Positions 1-9,705 of a stretch of 64,000 nt of DNA are shown here, piece by piece. This DNA comes from JAEXOD01 sp937930275 (lineage in GTDB: Bacteria; Bacteroidota; Ignavibacteria; Ignavibacteriales; Melioribacteraceae). Position numbers and translations under genes: made by a program. Every line of letters begins with the position of its first letter. Position 1 is the stretch's first letter. The notes below the pieces were generated by a model. The model was not told the origin of the DNA. It worked only from the letters and a program-made list of their open reading frames with translations, and did no database searches. Location: the NCBI GenBank assembly GCA_036733965.1, contig DAIMZL010000006.1:5868-69867 (forward strand), given 5' to 3'.

Positions 1-1
1 A

Positions 2-3000
2 AATAACGGTACAAGTTGGATCGCAATAGGTAATAAGGGTATTGAAGCAGCAGGAGAGTACATTTGGACAATTCCGGATTATCCTTCAACAACCGCATTA
101 ATTAAAGTAGAAGATAACTCAGCACCAAATGCAATAAATGATATCAGCGATACATCGTTTGTAATATCCAAACTTGAAGTTACGAAACCGCAGGCAAATG
201 ATATTTGGGCAAGCGGTGACATAAAACAAATTGAATGGACATCAAGCAATGATATTGATACGGTAGGTATTTATATCACTTTGGACGGCGGAAGTGTATG
301 GAGTAGTTTAGTAAAAGTAAAAGCTTCACAAAACAATTACTCGTGGACTATTCCGTATGCTATAAATTCTTCAAATGTTAGGATACTTGTAAACGATTCC
401 AAGTTCACAAATGTTAATGATACTACTGACAAATTTACAATTTATCCGCCTTTACTTAAAGTCGTTACTCCAAACGGTGGGGAATATATACAAGGTGGTA
501 AAAACTATCAAATTAGCTGGCAATCATCTCCCGATGTTAAAAATGTAAGGATTCAGTATAGAGTAAGCCCTTCATCAAGTTGGATATCGGTTGTACAAAG
601 TTATCCGGCGGATTCACTTAAGATGAATTGGAATGTTCCGCAAATAACTACTGATTCTGCTCAAATAAAAATAACAGATGTGTTACAACCGTTTATTACT
701 GATAGTAGTGATAATATCTTTAAAGTAGGGTTTGTTACGGTACTTGAACCCAACGGAGGGGAGCACGTTCAAGCCGGTAAAGAGATGTTAATTAGATGGT
801 CAAATAGTACAAATATTAGCAACGTTAAAATTGAATATAGTATAGACGGTGTAAATTATTCAACTATAAAAAATTCAATAGCTGCAGCATTAGGGAACTA
901 TACTTGGCAAATACCAAATCTTTCTTCAACAACTGCATATATAAGAGTTAGCGATGCTGCATCAAACAATACTATTAATGATACGAATGATAATCCTTTT
1001 GTTATCAGTTTATTACAATTAACTACACCAAGCAGCAACATACAACTACAAGCAGGTACAAATTATTTAATTGAGTGGAATGCAAGCTCAGAAATTCAAA
1101 ATGTTAATTTAGAGTATTCAATTGACGGAACAACTTGGAATAGGATTAGTACAGTTTCTGCAAATTTGGGCGAATATAATTGGTTAATTCCCAATAATCT
1201 GTGTGCTGTTAGCGGTAAGTTGAGAATTTGGGATAATAGTGCATATAATATTATTGATACAAGTAAATATCAAATTACTTTTAAGCAATTAAATATTGTT
1301 TTACCGATGGGGAATGAGAATTGGCAAGTAGGTACTTCACACGAAATTCAATGGTCTTCGTGTTTAGTAGATACAATTAATATAGAATATTCTATTAATA
1401 ACGGTTTAAGTTGGCTTAGGGTAATTGATAACGTAGTTGCTAACACCGGTAAATATAATTGGATTATTCCTAACACGCCTTCACAAAATGTTTTAATTAG
1501 ATTAGTAGATAAAACTAATCCTACATTACTTTCAATGAGTAATAGATTTGCAATATTTAATCCTTCTATCAAACTTTTAGAACCGAACGGCGGGGAAATT
1601 TGGCAAGCCGGAAGTTCAAAAACTATTACATGGCAAAGTAGTAATGTTAACTATGTAAAGGTTGAATTTAGCAGTGATAGCGGTAAAACTTGGAGCGTGC
1701 TAAGAAGTTCGATACAAGCCGATTCATTTTTTGTTTGGAATCCGGTTCCTCCTAATTTAGAAACTAAAGGAGCAATGGTTAAAATAACCGATGTAATGAA
1801 TAGTCATATTAAAGATTCGAGTTTAGCATTCACTATTACACAATTAAAGTTGTTAGCTCCTTTAGGAGGCGAGTATTGGCAAAGCGGTACAACACAAAAG
1901 ATAAAGTGGCATGCAGGTAACGGAATTAATACAATTAATTTGGAGTACTCACTTAATAGCGGTCAATCTTGGGAAACTATCGAAGGTGCTCAAAACTATA
2001 TAGCTTCTGCCGATTCTTTTGCGTGGAATATCCCTACTACCGGAAGTAATGCGGTTAAAGTACGCATTAGAGAAACTTACGATGGTACAATTAATTCTGT
2101 TTCACCGGATACATTTACAATAGGATGGGTAAATGTTGTATCACCGAACGGAGGTGAGGTAGTTCAAGCAGGATTGCCTCTAAATATAAGATGGCAGAAT
2201 AGTGATAACATTCATAATGTTAAAGTTGAAATTTACAACGAACCTAAAAACCAAGTTGTAGCTTGGACTGAAGTCGCTTCCTCGTTAAAACAGATAAATA
2301 TTGTAATTCCCGCAAATTTATCTTCTGATAGTTTGAAGATAAGGTTAAGTGCATCAAACTCTAATTATTCTATAATTGATTATAGTAATAATTACTTTAG
2401 TTGTATGATGTTAAACTTATTGACTCCTGTTGTGGGATCTAATTGGCGGGCTTTAACCGAAAAGAATATTACATGGGAAGCAAGCAGCAATAATAATACA
2501 GTTAAATTAGAGTTTTCATCTGATGCTGGAGTTACATGGAATAATATTGTTACAAATATTCCGGCTTCTCAATTCAATTATATTTGGACTGTTCCAAATA
2601 ATGTTTCAAGCAATTGTTTAGTTAGAATATTAAACGAGGAATTTCCGAATATAAAAGATTCAAGCGGAATATTTACTATATACATTCCGGAAGTTACCTT
2701 GTTAACACCAAACGGAAGCGAATATTATCAGGTAGGAAAGACCTATAAAATAAAATGGGACCATTTATATTTAACTACTCTTAAAATTGAGTATAGTTCT
2801 GATAACGGCTCAACTTGGGAAGTTATAAAAAATCAAATTGCCGCAAATGCAAGAGAGTGGGATTGGAATATAGTTAATAAAAATTGGTCAACCGGTAGCG
2901 GATTAATTAGGATAAGCGATTACAGTGATCCAAATATTAAAGATGTTAGCATGGCTAATTTTACTGTGGGTTGGATTGATGTATTAGCCCCTGACGGCGG

Positions 3001-6000
3001 TGAAAACTGGATGTCCAATAGCTCAAAAACGATTAAATGGGATAACAGTAATTCAGTTTCGTTTGTAAACATATACTACAATAGCGGAATTGATACAAAC
3101 TGGATTCAATTAGCAGTAAACTATCAGGCAAGTTTAAAAGAATTTAATTGGCAGCAAGTACCGAGTGTTGAAACAAATAGAGGTAAAATTAAAATTACCG
3201 ATGCTCTTTCCGGTGGTGAAATTGTTAGTTTAAGTCAAAACTATTTCTTAATAACTAAGTTATATGTTATTGAACCCAACGGGGGAGAAGTATATTATAA
3301 AGGAAATACTTATCAAATTAAGTGGACCCCGAGTATTAACATAAATGCGGTCAAAATTTTCTTATCTGTTAATGGTGGTAATAGTTACGAGCCTTTGGAA
3401 CCTAATTCGATTTCATCACAATTAGGGTATTATAATTGGAAGATTTTGGATAATTACTATTCGGATTCTGCAAAAATAAAAATTGTTAATGCCGAAGATT
3501 CAACTATATTTGCTACAAGTCAAGGGTTATTTACTTTAGGAAATTTACAATTGCTGGTATTTAATAATGCAGAAAAAGTATTAGAAAAATCAGTTAAAAC
3601 AATTGCTTGGGAGTGTAGTCAAAATATAAGTAGAGTAGATTTATATTATTGGACTAAGAATAAAATTAAAAGGCTAATAGCTTCAGATGTAGTAGCAGGA
3701 AATAAATCGTATAATTGGAGACTACCCGAAGAAGTTTCGGATTCATGCTATATCGCAATTTATGATCACAATAATTACCGATTTTTTGATACTTCAAACG
3801 CACCGTTCACAATTTGTAGGTTAAAACTTCTTAATCCTAAAGGAGGTGAAGTATGGAAACTCGGAGACTCAAAAGAATTTGTTTGGGAATCTGAATATAT
3901 AAATAAGGTAAATATCGAATTTATTACAGATGACTCGACATCGGTTCCGATATTCTCGGATTCACCTTACAAAATAAATGATCTACCTATTAATGCTACT
4001 TTAGGAAGATTTACAAAAGTTATTGATAGAAATATATTAGGAATGGTTTCTTCAAAACATGTAAGGATTAGGCTTATCGAATCAAGTTCGAAGGAAAAAT
4101 TATCAGATACTTGCGATCAAGCTTTAACAACAAGTGAAATACTATTAACTTACCCGAATGAAGGAGAACATTTTGGGAAAGTAGATTCTATTAAATGGGA
4201 GTGTAGTACTAATACTATTGAAAATGTAAATATATGGTATAAACGTGATGATTTAACAAACTGGAGATTGATAGCAAGTAATGTTCCTGCAAATAGTGAT
4301 TCATATAAATGGTATATTAAAAATATCGATCCGGCACAAAATTATAGGATTAAAATTGAGGATGCAAATCCGGATCCAAAATATAGAGCGATTAATGATT
4401 TAAGTGACGAAACATTTACTATTTGTGATATTAATCTAACATATCCTAACGGTAATGAAAAATTAAAAGTAGGAAAGATTTATCAAATAAAATGGAATAG
4501 CTCGTTTATTAATTTAATTAGATTAGAATATTCGATTGATGACGGTAATAACTGGTATTCTGTATCTGCTGATCCGATTTCTGCAGCACAACAAACTTTT
4601 GATTGGACAATTCCGAGTGATTTTAGTAGAAAAGTTAGACTAAGAGTAAGTGACTATGACAAATCACTAATAAATGATATGTCTGATACTACTTTTACAA
4701 TTGCAGATATAAGATTATTGAATCCAAATGAATTAATGGCACTAAACTCCGGTACCGATTATACAATTAAATGGGAATCACAAAACGTAGATACAGTAAG
4801 AATTCAACTTTCTACTGATAATGGTAGAAACTGGATTTACAACTTAAAAACTATTCCTTCGGATAGCGGTAAATATATTTGGAATGTACAACCTTTATTA
4901 TCTTCAGCAGCTCGAATTCGTGTACTTGATATAAACGAAGCAAATATTAGTGATACAAGTAATAGTCACTTTGTAATAGGTAAATTTCCGACTGTAAAAG
5001 TTGTAAAAATTAATCAAAGCAGTATTATTAAATTCTTCTACGAGTTTTTAACTCCGCAGGAAACAATTTTAATTGATAGATTTGAGTTCCAAGTCGGAGA
5101 TGGTCCGATAATTAACAATACGGAATCTTTAATTAATCCGCCATTTAGTATCACGGGACCAATAAATGATACACTTTATTGGAGGAGTTCAGATAAACTG
5201 AACAATATGGAAGGAGTTACAAAGATATATGTAAGGTTTAGAAGTCCTCAGTTTAATGTATATTATGATGTTTTGATTGATAGTGTTGCCTATGATAATA
5301 AAGCACCTGATTTTGATAGAAATAGTGTTTCGTATTATCAGTTACCGGAAAAATACGGTTGGAATAAAGTTATTGTAAAATGGAATAAAGGGACGGATTT
5401 AAGTTCCAACATATATTATAAATTATATTTTTATGATATTAATAACGAATACTTAAACTACTCAAAAGTTACAAAAGATGACTCATTAATAATATCTGAT
5501 GTAACTACTTCGGTTAAGTATAAAGTTAAACTTGACATATATGATGATTTCAAAAATACTTCAAACTTTGCATTATCAGATTATGGTGCAATTGCTTTAG
5601 GTGATTTTGCACCTCATGACGGAATTTTGGACGCCCGAGATTTATCGACCTTTGTGTATATGTGGAGCTCAAAAGATTCGACTACCGGTGTTGACTTTGC
5701 ACCATATGACGGAACATTCCCGTATATTAAAGTTAGGGGGGATAATAAATTGGATGTTGATGATTTATTGGCTTTCGTAAATAATTGGAATTATGCACAA
5801 GAATTTACTTTACCAAAGAAAAATCAATATGTTTCCGAATCTGACATTGTTGAAAGGAAGAAAATTACTTTTAAAACCGGAGAGAATAAATTTAATTTCC
5901 CAATTAATTTTGAAGACAAAGAATTACTTGCAGTTTCGGCAGTAATAAATTATCCGGTAGGAACGTTTGAATTTGATTCACTTTCCGTATCCGGTTTAAG

Positions 6001-6511
6001 TAAGAATAACGGCTTAGCATTTATTAAGGTTGATAGTTTAAACGGATTTGCTAAGCTTGATTTTGCCGAATTATATAACGGATTAAAAGGAAACTACGGA
6101 ATTGACGCAAACTTAAAATGTTCTTTTGATAAATTAAACAAAAAAGACTCTTTAAGTATTAGATATATTGGGTATAAAGCAAGCGGTATTAAAGTTTTTG
6201 ATAAAACGGTTGTATACACGTTAAACGAAGTGCCCGCATCTTATAAGTTATATCAAAATTATCCTAATCCTTTTAACCCTTCAACAACAATTGAATATGA
6301 TTTACCCGAAAAAACAAAAGTTAATTTAACTGTTTTCGATATATTAGGTCGCGAAGTTGCCGTTTTAATTAATGAAGAGCAAGAAGTTGGAACATACAGA
6401 TTGCAATTTGATTCGGGTAAAATACGAAACGGTTTGGCAAGCGGTGTTTATCTATTAAGAATGAGCACCGATAATTATAAAATTACAAAAAAGATGCTGT
6501 TACTAAAATAA
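2..6511 (+). CDS. Giant Ig-like-repeat surface protein with dockerin-like pair and T9SS sorting domain (5' end outside window)
   Basis: The reading frame is open from base 2, so the gene starts upstream of the window; the first in-frame ATG at 281 lies inside a repeat and is not the start. About 17 repeats of 95-100 residues are visible, plus the tail of another. Each opens with a variant of LxPNGGExWxxG, then a xIxW core and a xVxIEYSxDGGxxW strand. This resembles the Ig-like Ser/Thr-rich GPI-anchored (Kre9/KNH) family seen in many surface proteins. A beta-sandwich stretch at about 4980-5590 is followed by two Asp/Gly-rich segments (about 5597-5800: DGILDARDL and DNKLDVDDLLAFVNNW) that look like a dockerin type I pair. 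The end (about 6245-6508) is a T9SS type A sorting domain with QNYPNPFNPSTTIEY. The product should be secreted through the outer membrane and act as an extended stalk or adhesin; the ligand is unknown. The next gene encodes a cohesin-like lipoprotein 13 bp downstream. Confidence 0.9.
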   Translation, partial: NNGTSWIAIGNKGIEAAGEYIWTIPDYPSTTALIKVEDNSAPNAINDISDTSFVISKLEVTKPQANDIWASGDIKQIEWTSSNDIDTVGIYITLDGGSVWSSLVKVKASQNNYSWTIPYAINSSNVRILVNDSKFTNVNDTTDKFTIYPPLLKVVTPNGGEYIQGGKNYQISWQSSPDVKNVRIQYRVSPSSSWISVVQSYPADSLKMNWNVPQITTDSAQIKITDVLQPFITDSSDNIFKVGFVTVLEPNGGEHVQAGKEMLIRWSNSTNISNVKIEYSIDGVNYSTIKNSIAAALGNYTWQIPNLSSTTAYIRVSDAASNNTINDTNDNPFVISLLQLTTPSSNIQLQAGTNYLIEWNASSEIQNVNLEYSIDGTTWNRISTVSANLGEYNWLIPNNLCAVSGKLRIWDNSAYNIIDTSKYQITFKQLNIVLPMGNENWQVGTSHEIQWSSCLVDTINIEYSINNGLSWLRVIDNVVANTGKYNWIIPNTPSQNVLIRLVDKTNPTLLSMSNRFAIFNPSIKLLEPNGGEIWQAGSSKTITWQSSNVNYVKVEFSSDSGKTWSVLRSSIQADSFFVWNPVPPNLETKGAMVKITDVMNSHIKDSSLAFTITQLKLLAPLGGEYWQSGTTQKIKWHAGNGINTINLEYSLNSGQSWETIEGAQNYIASADSFAWNIPTTGSNAVKVRIRETYDGTINSVSPDTFTIGWVNVVSPNGGEVVQAGLPLNIRWQNSDNIHNVKVEIYNEPKNQVVAWTEVASSLKQINIVIPANLSSDSLKIRLSASNSNYSIIDYSNNYFSCMMLNLLTPVVGSNWRALTEKNITWEASSNNNTVKLEFSSDAGVTWNNIVTNIPASQFNYIWTVPNNVSSNCLVRILNEEFPNIKDSSGIFTIYIPEVTLLTPNGSEYYQVGKTYKIKWDHLYLTTLKIEYSSDNGSTWEVIKNQIAANAREWDWNIVNKNWSTGSGLIRISDYSDPNIKDVSMANFTVGWIDVLAPDGGENWMSNSSKTIKWDNSNSVSFVNIYYNSGIDTNWIQLAVNYQASLKEFNWQQVPSVETNRGKIKITDALSGGEIVSLSQNYFLITKLYVIEPNGGEVYYKGNTYQIKWTPSININAVKIFLSVNGGNSYEPLEPNSISSQLGYYNWKILDNYYSDSAKIKIVNAEDSTIFATSQGLFTLGNLQLLVFNNAEKVLEKSVKTIAWECSQNISRVDLYYWTKNKIKRLIASDVVAGNKSYNWRLPEEVSDSCYIAIYDHNNYRFFDTSNAPFTICRLKLLNPKGGEVWKLGDSKEFVWESEYINKVNIEFITDDSTSVPIFSDSPYKINDLPINATLGRFTKVIDRNILGMVSSKHVRIRLIESSSKEKLSDTCDQALTTSEILLTYPNEGEHFGKVDSIKWECSTNTIENVNIWYKRDDLTNWRLIASNVPANSDSYKWYIKNIDPAQNYRIKIEDANPDPKYRAINDLSDETFTICDINLTYPNGNEKLKVGKIYQIKWNSSFINLIRLEYSIDDGNNWYSVSADPISAAQQTFDWTIPSDFSRKVRLRVSDYDKSLINDMSDTTFTIADIRLLNPNELMALNSGTDYTIKWESQNVDTVRIQLSTDNGRNWIYNLKTIPSDSGKYIWNVQPLLSSAARIRVLDINEANISDTSNSHFVIGKFPTVKVVKINQSSIIKFFYEFLTPQETILIDRFEFQVGDGPIINNTESLINPPFSITGPINDTLYWRSSDKLNNMEGVTKIYVRFRSPQFNVYYDVLIDSVAYDNKAPDFDRNSVSYYQLPEKYGWNKVIVKWNKGTDLSSNIYYKLYFYDINNEYLNYSKVTKDDSLIISDVTTSVKYKVKLDIYDDFKNTSNFALSDYGAIALGDFAPHDGILDARDLSTFVYMWSSKDSTTGVDFAPYDGTFPYIKVRGDNKLDVDDLLAFVNNWNYAQEFTLPKKNQYVSESDIVERKKITFKTGENKFNFPINFEDKELLAVSAVINYPVGTFEFDSLSVSGLSKNNGLAFIKVDSLNGFAKLDFAELYNGLKGNYGIDANLKCSFDKLNKKDSLSIRYIGYKASGIKVFDKTVVYTLNEVPASYKLYQNYPNPFNPSTTIEYDLPEKTKVNLTVFDILGREVAVLINEEQEVGTYRLQFDSGKIRNGLASGVYLLRMSTDNYKITKKMLLLK

Positions 6512-6524
6512 GTTTGAGTTGAAC

Positions 6525-7373
6525 ATGAATAATAGATTTTTAAAGGATAGAATTAAATTGGCAAAGTTAACTATTAAAATATTATTATTAATGGTAATAG
6601 TTTCTTGCAACAACGGCGGCACTACGGATACTCCGCCCGCTTTTATTCAGTTTGTTCAAGCACCGACGGAAAACTCCGTAATAAGTACAAACAGTGTGAT
6701 TTTTGTTTGGAGAGGAAGCGATGATAATTTTGAATATAGATATCGTCTTGTTGAATTAAATGATGAAAATCCGTCCGATTATATAGATTGGTCAAATTAT
6801 TCAAAAGATAGTGAAATTGAGTTCACGGATTTAAATGAAGGAAAGTATCAGTTTCAGTTAGAGGCGAAAAATAAGAACTATTATACAACATTAACAAGAA
6901 AATTTTCTATAGATGCGGTAAAAGGTCCTACTCTATCATTCAATAAAATGATAACAACCTCGGGAATAGGACTTACTGACTCTGTTAGTATATGGATGGA
7001 AGATATTCAAGAGTTAGCAGCCTTTAAATTAGCCATAGATTTTAATCCAAATCTAATTACTTTTGACGGAATATCCGGCGGAAAAACTGTAATCAATTCT
7101 AATTTTTATCAGTTAATAGTTCCTAATTTCAACTCTCAAGAAGTAAAAGATGAAATTAACAGAACAGGCAGAATAATAGTTAATTCTGCTTTTCTTAAGA
7201 CGGGATTATCCGAAGACTATTTATCCGGAAGCGGACGAATTTTAAATGTTAGGTTTACGGGAAAAAGTATTGGAACGACAAAATTAGATTTTACAATTAT
7301 TGAGCTAAGGAAACTTGACGGAACAACTATATTTTACAAAACTCCGGGTTCTGGTACTTATATTATTAAATAA
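6525..7373 (+). CDS. Lipoprotein with fibronectin-like and cohesin-like domains
   Basis: A TTG at 6519 is in frame, but the ATG at 6525 gives a better signal peptide: basic n-region, hydrophobic stretch and lipobox VIVSC with the lipidated Cys at residue 28. Residues about 40-130 look like a fibronectin III/Y_Y_Y-type beta sandwich. Residues about 136-282 match the cohesin fold pattern: SVSIWMEDIQELAAFKLAIDF (strand, then the LAGFQF-like position), NPNLITF, and near the end GRILNVRFTGKSIGTTKLDF, the usual G-x-(I/L)-xxxxFxxxxxGxTxLxF ending of cohesins. The gene follows the giant repeat protein after 13 bp and is probably co-transcribed with it. Since that protein carries dockerin-like repeats, the lipoprotein may be its membrane-anchored receptor, which is an inference. 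An alternative is a generic cohesin-fold adhesion module with no dockerin partner. Confidence 0.8.
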   Translation: MNNRFLKDRIKLAKLTIKILLLMVIVSCNNGGTTDTPPAFIQFVQAPTENSVISTNSVIFVWRGSDDNFEYRYRLVELNDENPSDYIDWSNYSKDSEIEFTDLNEGKYQFQLEAKNKNYYTTLTRKFSIDAVKGPTLSFNKMITTSGIGLTDSVSIWMEDIQELAAFKLAIDFNPNLITFDGISGGKTVINSNFYQLIVPNFNSQEVKDEINRTGRIIVNSAFLKTGLSEDYLSGSGRILNVRFTGKSIGTTKLDFTIIELRKLDGTTIFYKTPGSGTYIIK

Positions 7374-7477
7374 TTAGTGTTACCTCTCTAAAAATAATGC
7401 TATTATTCTTTTATATTTATTGAAAAGGAAATTAACAATAGCTATATTTAAAGATTGAATTTTAAAAATGAGGTAAT

Positions 7478-8368
7478 ATGAACTCGGTACTTTTATCCAC
7501 TAATTTTAGTGATTTAAAGCTATTTAAAAAGGGAAAAGTAAGGGATATTTACGATTTGGGGGAGTGTTACCTCATTGTTTCCACAGATAGATTAAGTGCT
7601 TTTGACGTTATAATGAATCAAGGAATTCCGGAAAAAGGGAAGATATTAAATAAAATTTCGGAATTTTGGTTTGATTTTTCAAAAAGTATTATTCAAAATC
7701 ATTTGATAACTGCTGATATTAAAGCATTTCCGAAAGTTTGTTTAAAATATTCGGATACATTAGAAGGTCGCTCAATGTTAGTAAAAAAAGCTGAACTAAT
7801 ACCTATTGAGTGTATTGTTAGAGGATATATTACAGGCAGCGGATGGAATGATTATAAAATGACCGGCAGCATTTGCGGCATTAAATTACCTGAAAATTTA
7901 AAAGAATCCGAAAAACTTGTTGAACCAATTTTTACCCCTTCATCAAAGGCAGAAGTCGGAATACATGACGAAAATATAACTTATAGCGAAGCGTTAAAGA
8001 TTGTTGATGCAGATTTATTTGAAAAAATTAAGAATACTGCGGTCGAAATATATAAAAAAGCTGCGGATTATGCTTTACAAAAAGGAATTATTATAGCCGA
8101 TACAAAAATGGAATTTGGTATTTACAATAATGAGTTGATATTAATTGACGAATTGTTAACACCGGATTCTTCGAGATTTTGGGATGTTGACGGGTATAAA
8201 ATCGGTACTACACCTTTAAGTTATGATAAACAGTTTGTTAGGGACTATTTAATCTCTATTAATTATAACAAAAAACCTCCTGCACCTGATTTACCAGAAG
8301 AAATTATTGAAAAAACAAAAAATAAATACTTGGAAGCTCTTAATAAACTTACCGGTCTAAATGTATAA
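7478..8368 (+). CDS. purC: Phosphoribosylaminoimidazole-succinocarboxamide synthase
   Basis: SAICAR synthetase joins aspartate to CAIR with ATP in de novo purine synthesis, in the cytosol. The protein has 296 residues, the longer form of the family. Visible hallmarks are the N-terminal KGKVRDIYDLG nucleotide-binding loop, STDRLSAFDVIM, the IECIVRGYITGSGW segment and the DELLTPDSSRFW substrate loop. ATG at 7478 is preceded by GAGGT at a good distance. It opens the long housekeeping operon: the next gene starts inside its last codons. Another purine gene, purD, closes the same operon about 9 kb downstream. Confidence 0.97.
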   Translation: MNSVLLSTNFSDLKLFKKGKVRDIYDLGECYLIVSTDRLSAFDVIMNQGIPEKGKILNKISEFWFDFSKSIIQNHLITADIKAFPKVCLKYSDTLEGRSMLVKKAELIPIECIVRGYITGSGWNDYKMTGSICGIKLPENLKESEKLVEPIFTPSSKAEVGIHDENITYSEALKIVDADLFEKIKNTAVEIYKKAADYALQKGIIIADTKMEFGIYNNELILIDELLTPDSSRFWDVDGYKIGTTPLSYDKQFVRDYLISINYNKKPPAPDLPEEIIEKTKNKYLEALNKLTGLNV

Positions 8369-8666
8369 TATGAAGCCAAGAAAAATAATTGCCGAAAAAG
8401 ATTTGTTGCACATAGAATGGGATACTGCTACTACCGATATAAAGTTTACTACTCTTAGGTTTTTATGTCCTTGTGCAGCATGTCAAACGGATAGGGAAAA
8501 AGTAGGAGATCATTACTTGGCTATCTATCAATCAGAGCAGATAACAATAAAAAAAATTGATTATTTAGGCAACTATGCAATTAAAATTGAATGGGCTGAC
8601 GGTCACAATACCGGTTTTTACGAGTATGATTATTTATATAACATTTCCGTTAATTCGACCGTATGA
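8361..8666 (+). CDS. DUF971 domain protein
   Basis: A 101-residue protein made entirely of a DUF971 domain (also called gamma-butyrobetaine hydroxylase-like N-terminal domain). The diagnostic features are the LRFLCPCAACQTD cysteine cluster, a probable metal site, and the C-terminal YAIKIEWADGHNTGFYEYDYL. In other bacteria this domain occurs alone or fused to Mrp/ApbC Fe-S carriers and to 2-oxoglutarate oxygenases; its biochemical role when alone is not settled. The start is ATG 8361, overlapping the purC end by 8 bp; ATG 8370 is an in-frame alternative. The stop overlaps the pgsA start (ATGA), which indicates translational coupling. Confidence 0.9.
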   Translation: MYNMKPRKIIAEKDLLHIEWDTATTDIKFTTLRFLCPCAACQTDREKVGDHYLAIYQSEQITIKKIDYLGNYAIKIEWADGHNTGFYEYDYLYNISVNSTV

Positions 8667-9262
8667 TACTACCAAATCAATTAACGGTAATGCGTATTAT
8701 TTTAACGCCTGTCTTTTTCTTTTTGTTCTTACAAGAAAGCGCAATAATGCAACAAATATCTGTGATTGTATTTTTAATTGCAGCTATTACAGACTGGTAT
8801 GACGGCTGGCTTGCGCGAAAATTTAACTATATTACAAGCTGGGGTAAATTTATGGATCCGCTGGCTGATAAAATATTAACATCGGCAGCGTTTTTAGGTT
8901 TTGTGTTTTTAGGTATATTACCGGGGTGGATGGTTTTTATTATTATTATACGAGATTTTTTAATAACGGGCTTGAGAAGTTTTGCGGAACTTAAAAAGCA
9001 CTCGTTTTATACATCTCGCTCGGCAAAAATTAAAACTTTTGTTCAAATGTTCTTTTTATACTATTTATTAATAATATATGTTTTAAGAACGTTTCCTTCC
9101 TTTATTAATGAATTTGAATTCTACTATAAACTATTTTCTGATAAAAGTTTAATTTATTATGTAATGCTGTTTATTACAGTATTTACTGCTTATACCGGAT
9201 TTTCGTATATTTATAAAAACCGTTTTATGATTAGAGAATTGTATGCCCCAAAATCTAAATAA
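8663..9262 (+). CDS. pgsA: CDP-diacylglycerol-glycerol-3-phosphate 3-phosphatidyltransferase
   Basis: Integral membrane enzyme making phosphatidylglycerophosphate, the committed step to phosphatidylglycerol and cardiolipin. The CDP-alcohol phosphatidyltransferase motif DGxxAR(x8)GxxxDxxxD is intact: DGWLARKFNYITSWGKFMDP followed by LADK. The N-terminus MILPNQLTVMRIILTP is typical of PgsA, and there are several hydrophobic segments. At 199 residues it is of normal length. It starts in an ATGA overlap with the DUF971 gene and overlaps pgpA, which encodes the next step of the pathway, by 20 bp. Confidence 0.95.
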   Translation: MILPNQLTVMRIILTPVFFFLFLQESAIMQQISVIVFLIAAITDWYDGWLARKFNYITSWGKFMDPLADKILTSAAFLGFVFLGILPGWMVFIIIIRDFLITGLRSFAELKKHSFYTSRSAKIKTFVQMFFLYYLLIIYVLRTFPSFINEFEFYYKLFSDKSLIYYVMLFITVFTAYTGFSYIYKNRFMIRELYAPKSK

Positions 9263-9704
9263 ATTTGAATACTTTATAGGTTCCGGTTTATTTACCGGTT
9301 CAATAAAATTTGCAAGCGGAACATGGGGAAGCTTAGCGGCTCTTTTAATCTATTTAGTTATTCCCGGTTTTGAAAATGCGACTGTTTTACTTTTGTTAAG
9401 CGCTTTTTTTACTGTAATCGGAATAAAACTTGGGACAAAATTTGAATTGACCTATGGTAAAGATCCAAAAGAATTTACTTTGGATGAGGTTGTAGGGATG
9501 TGGATAAGTTTACTTTTTATTCCCAAAAAGATTTGGTATATTGCACTTACTTTTTTGATATGGCGAGCAATGGATATAATTAAAATTCCGCCCGCTAAAC
9601 AAGCTGAAAAAATAAAAGGCGGTTTAGGAATTATGCTTGATGATATTATTGCAGCTTTTTATACCGTCATAATTGTTAATTTATTAATTAATTTTATTTC
9701 ATAA
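9243..9704 (+). CDS. pgpA: Phosphatidylglycerophosphatase A
   Basis: PgpA removes the phosphate from phosphatidylglycerophosphate to give phosphatidylglycerol at the inner membrane. The 153-residue product has the family motifs KFASGTWGSLAAL near the N-terminus and DPKEFTLDEVVGMWISLL (the conserved DPxExxxDExxG metal/substrate region) in the middle, with hydrophobic segments between. It overlaps pgsA by 20 bp and ends 1 bp before cinA, so PgsA and PgpA are made from one transcript. Confidence 0.93.
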   Translation: MPQNLNKFEYFIGSGLFTGSIKFASGTWGSLAALLIYLVIPGFENATVLLLLSAFFTVIGIKLGTKFELTYGKDPKEFTLDEVVGMWISLLFIPKKIWYIALTFLIWRAMDIIKIPPAKQAEKIKGGLGIMLDDIIAAFYTVIIVNLLINFIS

Positions 9705-9705
9705 T

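Noticed and set aside
1348..1572. Minus-strand open frame inside the giant repeat protein
   Set aside because: It is fully contained in a strongly supported plus-strand gene and shows no family resemblance or RBS.
7392..7412. AATAAT...ATTATT hairpin with a T-rich tail after the cohesin-like gene
   Set aside because: The stem has six A-T pairs only. In this AT-rich DNA such stems arise by chance, so I do not call a terminator.
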